From: Viridibacillus sp050279675
GTDB lineage: Bacteria > Bacillota > Bacilli > Bacillales_A > Planococcaceae
Length of the DNA stretch: 64,000 nucleotides
Direction: 5' to 3'
Assembly: GCF_050279675.1 (NCBI RefSeq)
Contig: NZ_JBNNUK010000010.1
Coordinates: 1 to 64,000, forward strand
The first letter of the stretch is position 1. Each line of letters starts with the position of its first letter. The position numbers and the translations under genes are program-made. The notes under the pieces were generated by a model, which saw only the letters and a list, made by a program, of their open reading frames with translations, did no database searches and had not been told where the DNA came from. Shown here in pieces: positions 34,151 through 43,331 of this stretch.

Positions 34151-35898
34151 TGGGTACTGGTAAACGATTATTTCAATATGCTTTAATGTACAAAAAGCTA
34201 CTTATTTCAGGCCTGTTATTATTAGCTATTGCAGTTGCAGCAGACTTAGCGGGACCATTAGTAGCAAAGAAAATTATTGATGATCATATTGCAAAAGCAG
34301 AAGTCGCAGGTATTGATTTTCAGCCGATTGCAATTTTATTGGCTGTATTCTTCAGTTTAGCAGTTGTTGCCGCCATTTTTAGATACGGTCAGTATCTTTT
34401 ACTTCAAATGGGTGCAAATCGTATTATTCAAAAAATGCGCAATGAAGTCTATGAGCATATCCAAACATTGCCGATTCGTTATTTTGATAATTTGCCTGCT
34501 GGAAAAGTGGTTGCACGTGTTACAAATGATACGGAAGCTATTCGTGATTTGTTTGTAACGGTTGTCTCACAGTTTGCAGCGAGCTTTATGACGATCTTCG
34601 GGATTTATATCGCGTTATTCTTCCTTGATTGGAAGATGGCATTAATCGCATTATTTGTTATTCCAATATTAATTATTTGGACGATTGTGTATCGTAAGTA
34701 TGCTTCAAAGTACAATCATATTGTACGAGGAAAAGTTTCTGATATGAACGGTATGATCAACGAATCGATTAATGGGATGACTATTATTCAAGCTTTTAGT
34801 CGCGAAAAACAAATTGAAGATGAATTTGCGGCACTAAATGAAGAGCATTATCGTTATCAAAATAAGCTGCTTATATTAGATGCAGCTACATCTCACAATT
34901 TAGTAGGCGTTATTCGTTCGCTTACATTTGTCCTTTTTATCTGGTATTTTGGCAGTGCTGAAATGAATGGTGCAGCTGCTATTTCAGTCGGTATGCTATA
35001 TGCTTTTGTTGATTATATTACGCGTTTATTTAATCCTGTAACAGGTATCGTCAATCAATTGGCTCGCTTAGAAAGAGCGAATGTTGCAGCTGAGCGTGTC
35101 TTTGAATTATTAGATCAACCAGGGGAGCCTGTAGTCGATAAACGTATACCTCGATATAAAGGAAATGTTCGCTTCGAGCATGTATGGTTTGCTTATAAGG
35201 AACAAGAATATGTGCTGAAGGATATTGATTTTGAAGCGAAGCAAGGAGAGACAGTCGCGCTTGTTGGTCATACGGGTTCTGGGAAAAGTTCTATCATGAA
35301 TTTACTTTTCAGTTTTTATGACGTTTCAAAAGGTGCGATTACAATTGACGGTATCAATATTAAAGAACATTCACGTCAAACCATTCGAGAGCATATGGGA
35401 ATTGTATTGCAAGATCCGTATCTATTTACGGGTACGATTGAATCGAATGTTAGTTTAGGAGATCCTAGGATTACGCGTGACACAGTACAGAAAGCATTGG
35501 ATGCAGTTGGTGGTGAACGCGTCTTGAAAAATTTACCGAAGGGTTTGGATGAACCTGTGATTGAGAAAGGAAGTACATTATCTTCCGGACAACGTCAGTT
35601 AATTTCATTCGCCAGAGCGCTTGCCTTTGACCCTGCGATATTAATCCTTGATGAAGCGACTTCCAATATAGATACGGAAACTGAGGAAATCATTCAGCAC
35701 GCAATGGATGTTTTGAAAAGGGGACGTACGACATTTATCATCGCACATAGACTTTCTACTATTAAGAATGCAGATCGCATTTTAGTATTAGACCGTGGTG
35801 AAATTGTAGAACAGGGTACTCACGATGAGCTACTGAAACAAGGTGGGCGTTATGAGCAAATGTATAAACTGCAATCAGGTGAAAAAAATATTAGTTAA
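34150..35898 (+). CDS. bmrD: Heterodimeric multidrug ABC exporter subunit (BmrD/YheH-like)
   Basis: 582 residues. Walker A GHTGSGKSS, Walker B LILDEATSNID with the catalytic Glu, and a degenerate signature LSSGQRQL. Sequence follows B. subtilis YheH from the start (AGPLVAKKIIDDHI) to the end, but YheH has 673 residues: the large extracytoplasmic insertion after the first helix is absent here, where only about ten residues (AKAEVAGIDF) connect the helices. Start overlaps the previous stop by one base, and the pair forms one transporter. Confidence 0.9.
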   Translation: MGTGKRLFQYALMYKKLLISGLLLLAIAVAADLAGPLVAKKIIDDHIAKAEVAGIDFQPIAILLAVFFSLAVVAAIFRYGQYLLLQMGANRIIQKMRNEVYEHIQTLPIRYFDNLPAGKVVARVTNDTEAIRDLFVTVVSQFAASFMTIFGIYIALFFLDWKMALIALFVIPILIIWTIVYRKYASKYNHIVRGKVSDMNGMINESINGMTIIQAFSREKQIEDEFAALNEEHYRYQNKLLILDAATSHNLVGVIRSLTFVLFIWYFGSAEMNGAAAISVGMLYAFVDYITRLFNPVTGIVNQLARLERANVAAERVFELLDQPGEPVVDKRIPRYKGNVRFEHVWFAYKEQEYVLKDIDFEAKQGETVALVGHTGSGKSSIMNLLFSFYDVSKGAITIDGINIKEHSRQTIREHMGIVLQDPYLFTGTIESNVSLGDPRITRDTVQKALDAVGGERVLKNLPKGLDEPVIEKGSTLSSGQRQLISFARALAFDPAILILDEATSNIDTETEEIIQHAMDVLKRGRTTFIIAHRLSTIKNADRILVLDRGEIVEQGTHDELLKQGGRYEQMYKLQSGEKNIS

Positions 35899-35903
35899 TA
35901 TGA

Positions 35904-35942
35904 AGATCCATCAATTTCTCAAACAATTGATGGGTCTCTTTT
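35904..35942 (+). terminator. Terminator of the exporter operon
   Basis: AGATCCATCAATT / AATTGATGGGTCT hairpin followed by CTTTT. Confidence 0.75.
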
Positions 35943-35952
35943 AATGGGAAAA

Positions 35953-36114
35953 TCAGTTCATTAGAGTAGCGATGAAAATGGAAAGAACGGCACAAAAGGT
36001 TATAGAGGTAAGCCAGTTCAATTTTGAAGTGGTTTCCAAAAAGACATTTAATATGCCACTTATAAGTAGTGACACGAAAAAAGAGAAGAATAAATAATAG
36101 ACTACTTCTGGCAT
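35953..36114 (-). CDS. Small two-helix membrane protein, 53 residues
   Basis: Encodes two hydrophobic helices (VVYYLFFSFFVSLLISGILN and WLTSITFCAVLSIFIATLM) joined by a short polar turn (VFLETTSKLN). GGAGG lies ten bases before the ATG. A longer frame overlapping on the same strand has no such composition. Function unknown; it is convergent with the exporter operon. Confidence 0.55.
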   Translation of the reverse strand: MPEVVYYLFFSFFVSLLISGILNVFLETTSKLNWLTSITFCAVLSIFIATLMN

Positions 36115-36244
36115 ACAAACATTTCCTCCGATTCAAGAAATGTAATTTTTGTTAATAATAGTGTATTTGAAGCATGTAGCTATTGCAAAACTTTGCCGAT
36201 ACTCGTATATTTAGGGAGACGAATTAATTAGCTTGTGAAAGTAG

Positions 36245-37519
36245 GTGTCAATCCTGAGCAGGTGGCAAGAGTGGTTGTATAGTATCAAATCTTTTAATCG
36301 AAATATAAAGTTGTTCATGGTTGGGAATATACTAATTCAAATTGGTATGGGCATATTCAGTGTGATGTACAATTTATATATTAAAGAATTAGGCATGAAG
36401 GAAGCTGTTAATGGAAATGTTATTGCAATGACAGCGTTAGCAACTGCTATTATGCTAATTCCAGCCGGTCTTCTAAGTGATCGATTTGGACGTAAGTGGG
36501 CGCTTATTATCGGAACAGGATTAACAGCAATTACATTTTTCTATAGAAGTATTGTCACGGTTGAACAACCGATGCTTTGGTCAGCATTCGCAACAGGCAT
36601 TGTATGGGCAGTAGCTCAAGTTTCAGGGGTACCATTTTTAGCTGAAAACTCCAAGGCTTCTGAAAGAATGAAATTATTTAGTATTCACTTTTCAATCATG
36701 ACAATTGCCGGTTTTATTGGGAATTTACTTGGTGGAGTTGTGGCTGACTGCGCAAGTTTTCTTATGAAATTGTCAGCTGTTGAAGGAATTCGGGTATCAC
36801 TATATAGTGGGGTCGCATTCTTTGTCATTGGATTATTTCCATTGTTACGCTTGAAGATGGAAAAGAAAGTTGTCATGGAAACAGTAGTTTCCATTAAAAA
36901 TGTAGTAAAAGTATCAGAAAAGAGTGCAAGCTTCAAAGAAAATATAAGAATCATTTTACTATTTGGTGTAGCCCAATTGATTATTGGTATAGGATCAGGG
37001 CTCGTCATTCCATATTTAAATTTGTATTTCGCTAATCGTTTTAATGCATCCAATACATATATAGGACTTATTTTAGCACTAGGATCGGCAATGACAGCTG
37101 TTGCAATGTTGATAGGACCTGCATTAGTTAAACGTGTAGGTGAAGTTAGAGCTATTATTATATTCCAGTTTTTATCCATTCCATTTTTATTTTTAACCGC
37201 ATTTACGAATTCTTTAGTTATAGCATCGATTGGTTTTTTATTCCGCCAAGCATTGATGAATGCAGCGAACCCGATTCAATCGGCTATTGCTATGGAAATT
37301 GTACATGATAAATATAAGGGGTTAGGGAATTCAGTCAATCAGATGGTATTCCAAGTCGGCTGGGCATCAATGGGACTGCCAGCTGCCTTTTTTGTTACGA
37401 AGTATGGGCACTACTGGGGATATGCTTATACCTTTACAATAACAGGAATATTGTATTTAATTGCTTCTACCTATTTTTATTTGGTATTTGGACGGAATAA
37501 AAAGCTCGAAGTGGCATAA
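36245..37519 (+). CDS. MFS transporter
   Basis: 424 residues, twelve membrane helices with a central cytoplasmic loop (~200-230). The MFS loop-2/3 motif appears as GLLSDRFGRKWAL. Halves are related (GNILIQIGMGIFSVMYNLY and GVAQLIIGIGSGLVIPYLNL). Resembles drug or sugar exporters of the YfiS/YkuC group; substrate unknown. The start is GTG with a weak AAGTAGG site, and an ATG at residue 25 is an alternative. Single gene ended by a terminator. Confidence 0.82.
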   Translation: MSILSRWQEWLYSIKSFNRNIKLFMVGNILIQIGMGIFSVMYNLYIKELGMKEAVNGNVIAMTALATAIMLIPAGLLSDRFGRKWALIIGTGLTAITFFYRSIVTVEQPMLWSAFATGIVWAVAQVSGVPFLAENSKASERMKLFSIHFSIMTIAGFIGNLLGGVVADCASFLMKLSAVEGIRVSLYSGVAFFVIGLFPLLRLKMEKKVVMETVVSIKNVVKVSEKSASFKENIRIILLFGVAQLIIGIGSGLVIPYLNLYFANRFNASNTYIGLILALGSAMTAVAMLIGPALVKRVGEVRAIIIFQFLSIPFLFLTAFTNSLVIASIGFLFRQALMNAANPIQSAIAMEIVHDKYKGLGNSVNQMVFQVGWASMGLPAAFFVTKYGHYWGYAYTFTITGILYLIASTYFYLVFGRNKKLEVA

Positions 37520-37539
37520 GGAAAACTTAAGAAAAAAGA

Positions 37540-37587
37540 ACATCTACTTGTTGCGATTGATAATAAAACGACAAGTAGGTGTTTTTT
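37540..37587 (+). terminator. Terminator after the MFS gene
   Basis: ACATCTACTTGT / ACAAGTAGGTGT stem with a 19-base loop and six T. Confidence 0.8.
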
Positions 37588-37724
37588 ATAGTTTTTCAAT
37601 AATTATTGCGTAATACATCAATTACCATCGCCTTTCTAACATTCGAAAATTCAAATACGATGGTAAAACTGCTATTATAGAAATTAGTGTTTTTAAAGTG
37701 AACCAATTTCAAAGAGAGGAAGAT

Positions 37725-40700
37725 ATGTTCATGGGACAAGTAGTAGCTAAAATTGAAACGGTGCGTACAAACCTAATCATGACAAACAAAGCACGTGAAG
37801 GAATTTTAGCATGGTCAAAAGATGAGCATGCTTTTTTTCATATTCAAAAATCGTTTTTAGTACATATTGAAAGATTGAGTAATTCTGCACAAGGAGAGAC
37901 TGCAATTACAATTTATTTTGACAATGTAGCAAACACAAACCTTGCTGAAAAGCTAGATAGTCAAGTTGCTGTGATGAATTGTATTGTTAAATATGAAGGA
38001 CTACTGGCAACTAATTTCCGTGTTATCAGTTCAAGGGTTCCTGTTAGTACAAATAGGAGATTTGCTACACAGTTAGAGTTCGTGACCACCCATAAGAATA
38101 CTGTAGGATTGCCAATTGAACTCCATTCTAAAATCCGCCAGTTGCCAATAGCTGAAGAACGTTCAGAATATGTTAGAAAACGTATTTCTAGCTGGGAAGG
38201 TTATTTAAAAATCCAAGAGCGTGATGCTACGATAGAGGATATGAATGCATCATTCTCAAAGCTTTCGGTCAATGAAGACTTCAGTCGCATGACGCTAAAT
38301 TGTAGTGGCTTAAAGGATAATGAATGGAATAAAGCTAAGGGATTAAGTGCGAAATTTAAAGGCTCACGAGATGAACTTGGAGAAGTATTAAAAGTGAATC
38401 GCGCGAATAGAACAGTAGAAATTGAGCTTCGTCCATATATAAGGGAGCAACTTCGAAAAAATCAGCTAAAACCAAAATCAAAGGAAGTCATCTTTAGTAA
38501 CTTTGCTACTTTAAGTCAGATTCGAAGATTACGTAGAGGTTTTGCAGATTTAGAAAAAGGCTTAGCTGCAAATGCTAATTTAGAAAAGATATTATTTGAA
38601 GATCGACCTCGAATTCAAGCACGAAAAAAGCGAGCTAAACTGGAGTTTCATAACCGATTAAATGAATTTCAACAAGAAGCTGTGATTGGTGCAATGTCAG
38701 CTGAAGATTTATTTGTTATTCAAGGTCCACCAGGCACTGGTAAAACAACGGTTATCTCAGAAATTTGTCAGCAAAATGCGAAAGCAGGTTTACGTACATT
38801 AGTAGCGTCTCAGTCTAACTTAGCTGTTGATAATGCATTAAGTCGACTACTTTCAAATAAAGATATTCGCATTTTACGCTTTGGTCGAACAGAAAGTATT
38901 GAAGAAGAAGGCAAGAAATTCATTGAAGAAAATGTAGCTGAATATTGGAGAGAGCAAACATTACAAGATATCGAGCAGGAGCTAACGTTGCATGCTAGTC
39001 AAGAATCGGAACTTACTGCAACATTAGCGACATGTGAGGAAGAACTGTTAAAATTCGAAGCCCAGCTAATGTCTATAAAAGAAAAAATAGTAGAACAACA
39101 ACAGGCAAAACTCGATTATGAAGTAATAACTGAAGAAATTCAAAAACTAAAAAAGATGTTAGGTACTTATAGAAGGGAACTTAGGGACCTTGAAGAGCAT
39201 TTTGGAGAAGTAGCAAATAAATACAAACATGTCTTATCGAAGGTAGAAGAGTTAGAGCGTTTTGTTGAAACGAATGAATCCAGTGAAAAATTACTTGAGC
39301 GGACTAATCGATTAACTAATGAAATTGAAAAAACTAGAAATCAATTGCTGTATCGTCAAACTGAAGAAGAATTAGAAGCTGTTAACGAAGAACTAAACAA
39401 TTCTCGTAATGAATACATGACTTGGCAAAAAAATATTTTAGAACTACATCAATTGCAACATGAGTTGAAAGACTTTACTAAAGTTGATGAGCTCATTGAT
39501 TTTATGCAACAGTACGACATTCCAATGGGTTTCATCATTGAACGCCAGATTAATGCATTAGAGAAAATTAAAAACCAAATGGTGAGTTATCATGATTGGA
39601 TGGCTGTAAATAATAAGTTGAAAGCAGCAATTGACTATGTAGAACAGCAAATGGGGCATGCTGCTCAAATTATTTTGCAACAAGTTAATGCACGTCCAGA
39701 AGATAGCTATTCATCTTATTCGATCCGTGAAGTGCATGAAGCGATAGACTATATGAAGCAGTTTTTAATAACACAAAAAGTTGTAAACCCTGTTCAGTTA
39801 AAACCGCATTTAGAAAGACTTTATTTAAGAAGAAAATTTGTATGGGAACAAGGTACAATTCTACAACAACTAAAACAAGAAGCTGTTAGATTATTTGAGA
39901 TGATCAAGCAAGAAGTGATTAAACAAACAACTGAAGTATTAGCTAACGCACAGCAAAAGAAAAGTACTTTAACGAATAAAGGGATGTTATTAAAAGATAA
40001 GCAAGCCCAGCTTCAAAAACGATATGACCAATTAAAGTTGAGTTTTTCTGACATACCTATCTCTAGCAATTCAGAGCAACTAACCACAATGTTACACAAA
40101 TTAGAAGAAGAATTGCAGCATGTAAAATCAACGCACCAAGTAGTTTTACAAACCATCCCTCAGTTAGATCAAATGCAGCAGCAGCACCAAAAGTTAATGG
40201 AAGAAAGAACTACTATAGCTAGTGACCTTGAAGAAAAGAAACTAGCAATTCAAGAGATTAATTCAAGAGGCTTACAGCAGGAAAAGGAATTAAAAGCTCT
40301 GGGAGAAATCCTTGATCAAGATTATGAAGATCAACAATTACAAGCAGAGTATGCTATTAAAAAGCTGACAGAAAAAATAACAAAACTTCAGCATAACAAA
40401 GCCCAGTTACCTATTAAACAAGCACTACAAAAACAATGGTATACATTACTACAAGAAGCTAATGAACATGATTTAGATGAAATTCGTAAAATGTATGTAC
40501 GACATGCCAATGTTATTGGGACAACATGTGTAGCTTCAGCACGAAAAGAATTTATGGATAATTATCCAACATTCGATGTCGTTATTATTGATGAGGTGTC
40601 TAAAGCAACACCACCAGAATTGTTGCTGCCAATGTTAAAAGGGAAAAAAATTATTCTCGTAGGAGATCATCATCAGCTACCCCCATTAGTTGGAGACGAT

Positions 40701-41540
40701 ACGTTAGAGGAAACGTTAAAGGCGATTATCGAAGAAAGTGACGCACTAGAGGAAAGCGCTGAGTTAAAAAAATTATTGAAAGAATCTTTATTCGAACGCC
40801 TTTTCAAAAACCTCCCTCGAGATAATAAACAAATGCTAGCGATTCAATATCGTATGCATGAGGATATTATGAAGACAATCACCCCTTTTTATGAAAATGA
40901 AGATGACCAACTGCAATGCGGTCTAATCGATTCGGATAATGTTCGAGACCATTTCCTAGAGGGGGATTATATAAAACGGAATGATCACTTATTATGGCTA
41001 GATATGCCAAATGAAAAGCCTTATTTTGAAGAACAAATGAAAAATGGTAAAAGTCGGTTCAATCAAGGTGAATTAGATACAATTCGCCAAATGCTACTCG
41101 ATTTAGAGCATGCAACTGAAATGGCTAAAGCGGCAGGGAAAATAAAACAAGATGAACGTAAAAGCATAGGTGTTATTAGTTTTTACGGGGAGCAAGTTAA
41201 GAAAATCGACCGCCTTATTCAGCAAGAACTAAATCTACAACAGTTACATCTACGAACGGGTACTGTTGATAAGTTCCAAGGGATGGAAATGGATGTTATT
41301 ATCGTGAGTATGGTTCGTAATACACAACATAAAGGTGGAGATATTGGTTTCGCCAAAGATTATCGCCGATTAAATGTAGCGCTATCGCGTGCAAGGGAGC
41401 TACTAATTCTTGTAGGTAGTACAGAAATGTTTACACAAAGAGCGAAGCAGAAACATACGCGAGATATGTATAGTCAACTATTAGAAACGGTGAAAGAACA
41501 AAAAGGCCTCCGTGACCAAGACGGCAATGTGAAACAGTAA
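37725..41540 (+). CDS. Large superfamily 1 helicase (DNA2/NAM7-like) with coiled-coil insertion
   Basis: 1271 residues from ATG 37725 (AGAGAGG five bases before; ATG 37731 also possible). N-terminal ~320 residues carry an OB/stalk-like region; motif Q FNEFQQEAV and Walker A GPPGTGKTT at ~333; about 550 residues of coiled coil; Walker B VVIIDEVSKATP at ~950; motif III GDHHQLPPL; motif IV QYRMHE; motif V TVDKFQGMEMDVIIVSMVR; motif VI RLNVALSRAR. All motifs of an active SF1B helicase are present. The long coiled coil between motifs Ia and II is unusual. It is followed 20 nt later by a partner gene. Nucleic-acid target unknown. Confidence 0.85.
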   Translation: MFMGQVVAKIETVRTNLIMTNKAREGILAWSKDEHAFFHIQKSFLVHIERLSNSAQGETAITIYFDNVANTNLAEKLDSQVAVMNCIVKYEGLLATNFRVISSRVPVSTNRRFATQLEFVTTHKNTVGLPIELHSKIRQLPIAEERSEYVRKRISSWEGYLKIQERDATIEDMNASFSKLSVNEDFSRMTLNCSGLKDNEWNKAKGLSAKFKGSRDELGEVLKVNRANRTVEIELRPYIREQLRKNQLKPKSKEVIFSNFATLSQIRRLRRGFADLEKGLAANANLEKILFEDRPRIQARKKRAKLEFHNRLNEFQQEAVIGAMSAEDLFVIQGPPGTGKTTVISEICQQNAKAGLRTLVASQSNLAVDNALSRLLSNKDIRILRFGRTESIEEEGKKFIEENVAEYWREQTLQDIEQELTLHASQESELTATLATCEEELLKFEAQLMSIKEKIVEQQQAKLDYEVITEEIQKLKKMLGTYRRELRDLEEHFGEVANKYKHVLSKVEELERFVETNESSEKLLERTNRLTNEIEKTRNQLLYRQTEEELEAVNEELNNSRNEYMTWQKNILELHQLQHELKDFTKVDELIDFMQQYDIPMGFIIERQINALEKIKNQMVSYHDWMAVNNKLKAAIDYVEQQMGHAAQIILQQVNARPEDSYSSYSIREVHEAIDYMKQFLITQKVVNPVQLKPHLERLYLRRKFVWEQGTILQQLKQEAVRLFEMIKQEVIKQTTEVLANAQQKKSTLTNKGMLLKDKQAQLQKRYDQLKLSFSDIPISSNSEQLTTMLHKLEEELQHVKSTHQVVLQTIPQLDQMQQQHQKLMEERTTIASDLEEKKLAIQEINSRGLQQEKELKALGEILDQDYEDQQLQAEYAIKKLTEKITKLQHNKAQLPIKQALQKQWYTLLQEANEHDLDEIRKMYVRHANVIGTTCVASARKEFMDNYPTFDVVIIDEVSKATPPELLLPMLKGKKIILVGDHHQLPPLVGDDTLEETLKAIIEESDALEESAELKKLLKESLFERLFKNLPRDNKQMLAIQYRMHEDIMKTITPFYENEDDQLQCGLIDSDNVRDHFLEGDYIKRNDHLLWLDMPNEKPYFEEQMKNGKSRFNQGELDTIRQMLLDLEHATEMAKAAGKIKQDERKSIGVISFYGEQVKKIDRLIQQELNLQQLHLRTGTVDKFQGMEMDVIIVSMVRNTQHKGGDIGFAKDYRRLNVALSRARELLILVGSTEMFTQRAKQKHTRDMYSQLLETVKEQKGLRDQDGNVKQ

Positions 41541-41560
41541 AATGGAAAGGAGAGCCAAGT

Positions 41561-42322
41561 ATGCAAGCATTAGAAAAACGATTAAAAAGAGAAGTTTTAC
41601 AAAATGGTAAAGTAGAGGTTTTAAAATCCTCAAGCTGGTGCGTGCCAGTGCAATCAATTGATATCACTTATCAGCCAGTGAAACGTTTGAAAATGGATAT
41701 TTTAATGAAAATGACACTCCTGACTTTTCAACAAGCAGAAATTTCAAATGCGAACGAATTGGGTGAATTACTGTTAGTAGAGGATCTCTTCATTCAAGAC
41801 CTCCTCATAAATTTAACAAAAACAGGGCTAATTGAAAAAGGAGAGAAATACTATCATTTAACATCTAAGGGTAAAATCCAACTCGAAAATGGCGTGTTTG
41901 AAGAAGAGCAGGAAATAGAAACACAGCAGTTGCTTTACAGCGCTTGCCACGAGGCATTCTTACCTGTGGAAATTGATCAGATGGATGAATATGACGAGTT
42001 ACCAGATCTGTTTCGATATGCTTTAGAGGAACCTGAGGAGACATTAATATTTGTAGAGGAAGAGTTAATAGAAGTTCTGCAAAATAGCCGTAAATCTGAA
42101 GACGAAGGTGAAGAACAAACAGTCATTACTGATATCTTATCAAAAGAAGCACGTCAGATTAATGATGTACCTTGTCTTGAATTTATCTTATACAACCGTG
42201 AACAGGACCTTCTTTTCGTTCGAGTATGGAATACATTGTTATCTCAATGGGATGATAAGTTGGAGAAGCTACTACTTGAAAAAGAAGTTGTTATGTGGAG
42301 AGAAGAGTATTTGAAGGTTTAG
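41561..42322 (+). CDS. Helicase partner protein, winged-helix-like, 253 residues
   Basis: I do not recognise a named family. Residues ~40-110 resemble a winged helix (FQQAEISNANELGELLLVED, FIQDLLINLTKTGLIEKG, YYHLTSKGKIQLENG). The middle is very acidic (DEYDELPD, EEPEETLIFVEEE), and the C-terminal ~60 residues form a beta-rich domain with CLEFILYNREQDLLFVRVW. GGAAAGGAG precedes the ATG and a terminator follows, so it forms a two-gene operon with the helicase. Likely a DNA-binding adaptor or regulator of the helicase; inference. Confidence 0.65.
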   Translation: MQALEKRLKREVLQNGKVEVLKSSSWCVPVQSIDITYQPVKRLKMDILMKMTLLTFQQAEISNANELGELLLVEDLFIQDLLINLTKTGLIEKGEKYYHLTSKGKIQLENGVFEEEQEIETQQLLYSACHEAFLPVEIDQMDEYDELPDLFRYALEEPEETLIFVEEELIEVLQNSRKSEDEGEEQTVITDILSKEARQINDVPCLEFILYNREQDLLFVRVWNTLLSQWDDKLEKLLLEKEVVMWREEYLKV

Positions 42323-42344
42323 TTACAAGTTACCATTTTTAGAG

Positions 42345-42396
42345 GCATTATTATTAGGCACTCCTTAAAAGAGTATTCTAATAATAATGCTTTTTT
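42345..42396 (+). terminator. Terminator of the helicase operon
   Basis: GCATTATTATTAG / CTAATAATAATGC perfect 13-bp stem followed by TTTTTT. Confidence 0.85.
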
Positions 42397-42545
42397 ATTT
42401 TGTGACATAAATGATTAATTGTTGTTAAGTAATCGATGTTCTAAATATCCACAGTTAAATATAGATAAGTATAATGAGATATTTTCCTTTTTACACATTG
42501 ATGGATATTAAGGAAAGGCTATTCTATGAATTGGGGGTTATATAA

Positions 42546-42710
42546 ATGAAACAGATATTATTGGCTGCTTGTTTGTCTGTCTTTGTATTAGCGGGGTGTA
42601 GTGAGAAAGTAGACAAGGAAACAAGCGAGAATTATATTCAACATTTGGAGCTCACAAAACGTGAAAAAAGTTTGATTCAAGCCGTCACTGGTGATGGTGA
42701 TAATCCCTAG
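42546..42710 (+). pseudogene. Lipoprotein gene truncated by the structured repeat
   Basis: 54 codons beginning with a clear lipoprotein signal (KQILLAACLSVFVLAGC, lipobox VLAGC) and continuing as a charged mature protein (SEKVDKETSENYIQHLEL, TKREKSLIQAVTGDGDNP). The stop TAG at 42708 is part of the repeat sequence (CTAGACTCTCGGG), which begins at 42707. The original 3' part is missing, and that repeat copy also lacks its own first ~20 bases. GGGGG lies upstream of the ATG, so a short secreted lipopeptide could still be made. Confidence 0.75.
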
Positions 42711-42809
42711 ACTCTCGGGACGTTTCGGTCTCTCGGCACAAGACAAAAAGCGTCTTGTGTTCGAGCCCTCCAACGCCTGTCGAGTCTGAACGAGCGCCCG
42801 AAGCATTTA
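42707..42809. repeat. Structured dispersed repeat, copy C (5'-truncated)
   Basis: Nearly identical to copy E but without the leading ATATCCAGCTTCAGGCG, having joined the lipoprotein gene there. Middle helix AGACTC/GAGTCT and inner CACAAGAC/GTCTTGTG intact. Confidence 0.8.
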
Positions 42810-42813
42810 GGTG

Positions 42814-42931
42814 TATCCAGCTTCAGGCGCTAGCTGCTCGGGTCGTTTCAGTCGGGCGCTCAAAGTCAAAGAGCGACTTTGGCTTCCGCCTTCCAACGTC
42901 CTCGCAGCTGAACGAGCGCCGGAAGCATTTA
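42814..42931. repeat. Structured dispersed repeat, copy D
   Basis: Helices: outer GGCGCT/AGCGCC, middle AGCTGC/GCAGCT, inner CAAAGTC/GACTTTG. The inner and middle pairs differ from copies C and E on both strands. Confidence 0.8.
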
Positions 42932-42936
42932 CTCAG

Positions 42937-43056
42937 ATATCCAGCTTCAGGCGCTAGACTCTCGGGACGTTTCGGTCTCTCGGCACAAGACAAAAAGCGT
43001 CTTGTGTTCGAGCCCTCCAACGCCTGTCGAGCCTGAACGAGCGCCTGAAGCATTTA
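42937..43056. repeat. Structured dispersed repeat, copy E
   Basis: Helices: outer CAGGCGCT/GAGCGCCTG, middle AGACTC/GAGCCT (one mismatch), inner CACAAGAC/GTCTTGTG. It ends two bases before the stop codon of the minus-strand yheE gene. Confidence 0.8.
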
Positions 43057-43057
43057 A

Positions 43058-43261
43058 TTAGTCATATACATGATAAAGCATTAGTTCATGGATCATTTTT
43101 TTTACGGTTTCTTCATTTGGTGGTATTGACCCTGACCATATGATGGAGCCGTCTTTTTTATATTCGCCTTCGTATCGTTGATGCTTGTAGAAAAAGGCGA
43201 TTTGCCAGCCTGGTAATTTTGTATTTTCGAACAGTGGTTTGAAGCTGAAATGTTGAATCAT
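43058..43261 (-). CDS. yheE: YheE-family protein (DUF5342)
   Basis: 67 residues from ATG 43261, preceded by AAGGGG. MIQHFSFKPLFENTKLPGWQ and YEGEYKKDGSIIWSG match the YheE family, short cytoplasmic proteins of unknown function in Bacillus. It is divergent from the ferritin-like gene. In B. subtilis yheE also lies near yheB, yheA and yheHI, so this is a rearranged version of the same neighbourhood. An array of structured repeats abuts its 3' end. Confidence 0.8.
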   Translation of the reverse strand: MIQHFSFKPLFENTKLPGWQIAFFYKHQRYEGEYKKDGSIIWSGSIPPNEETVKKMIHELMLYHVYD

Positions 43262-43331
43262 ATGTATACCCCTTTTCATAGTGCCGTTCCCGTTCGCATA
43301 TAGTGTGAAAAAGCGTATAGGAGATGGCGGT

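Noticed and set aside
42588..43053. Arginine-rich frames in the three-copy repeat array
   Set aside because: The same near-identical peptides arise because the repeat copies are similar; conserved RNA pairing, not codons, explains the sequence.
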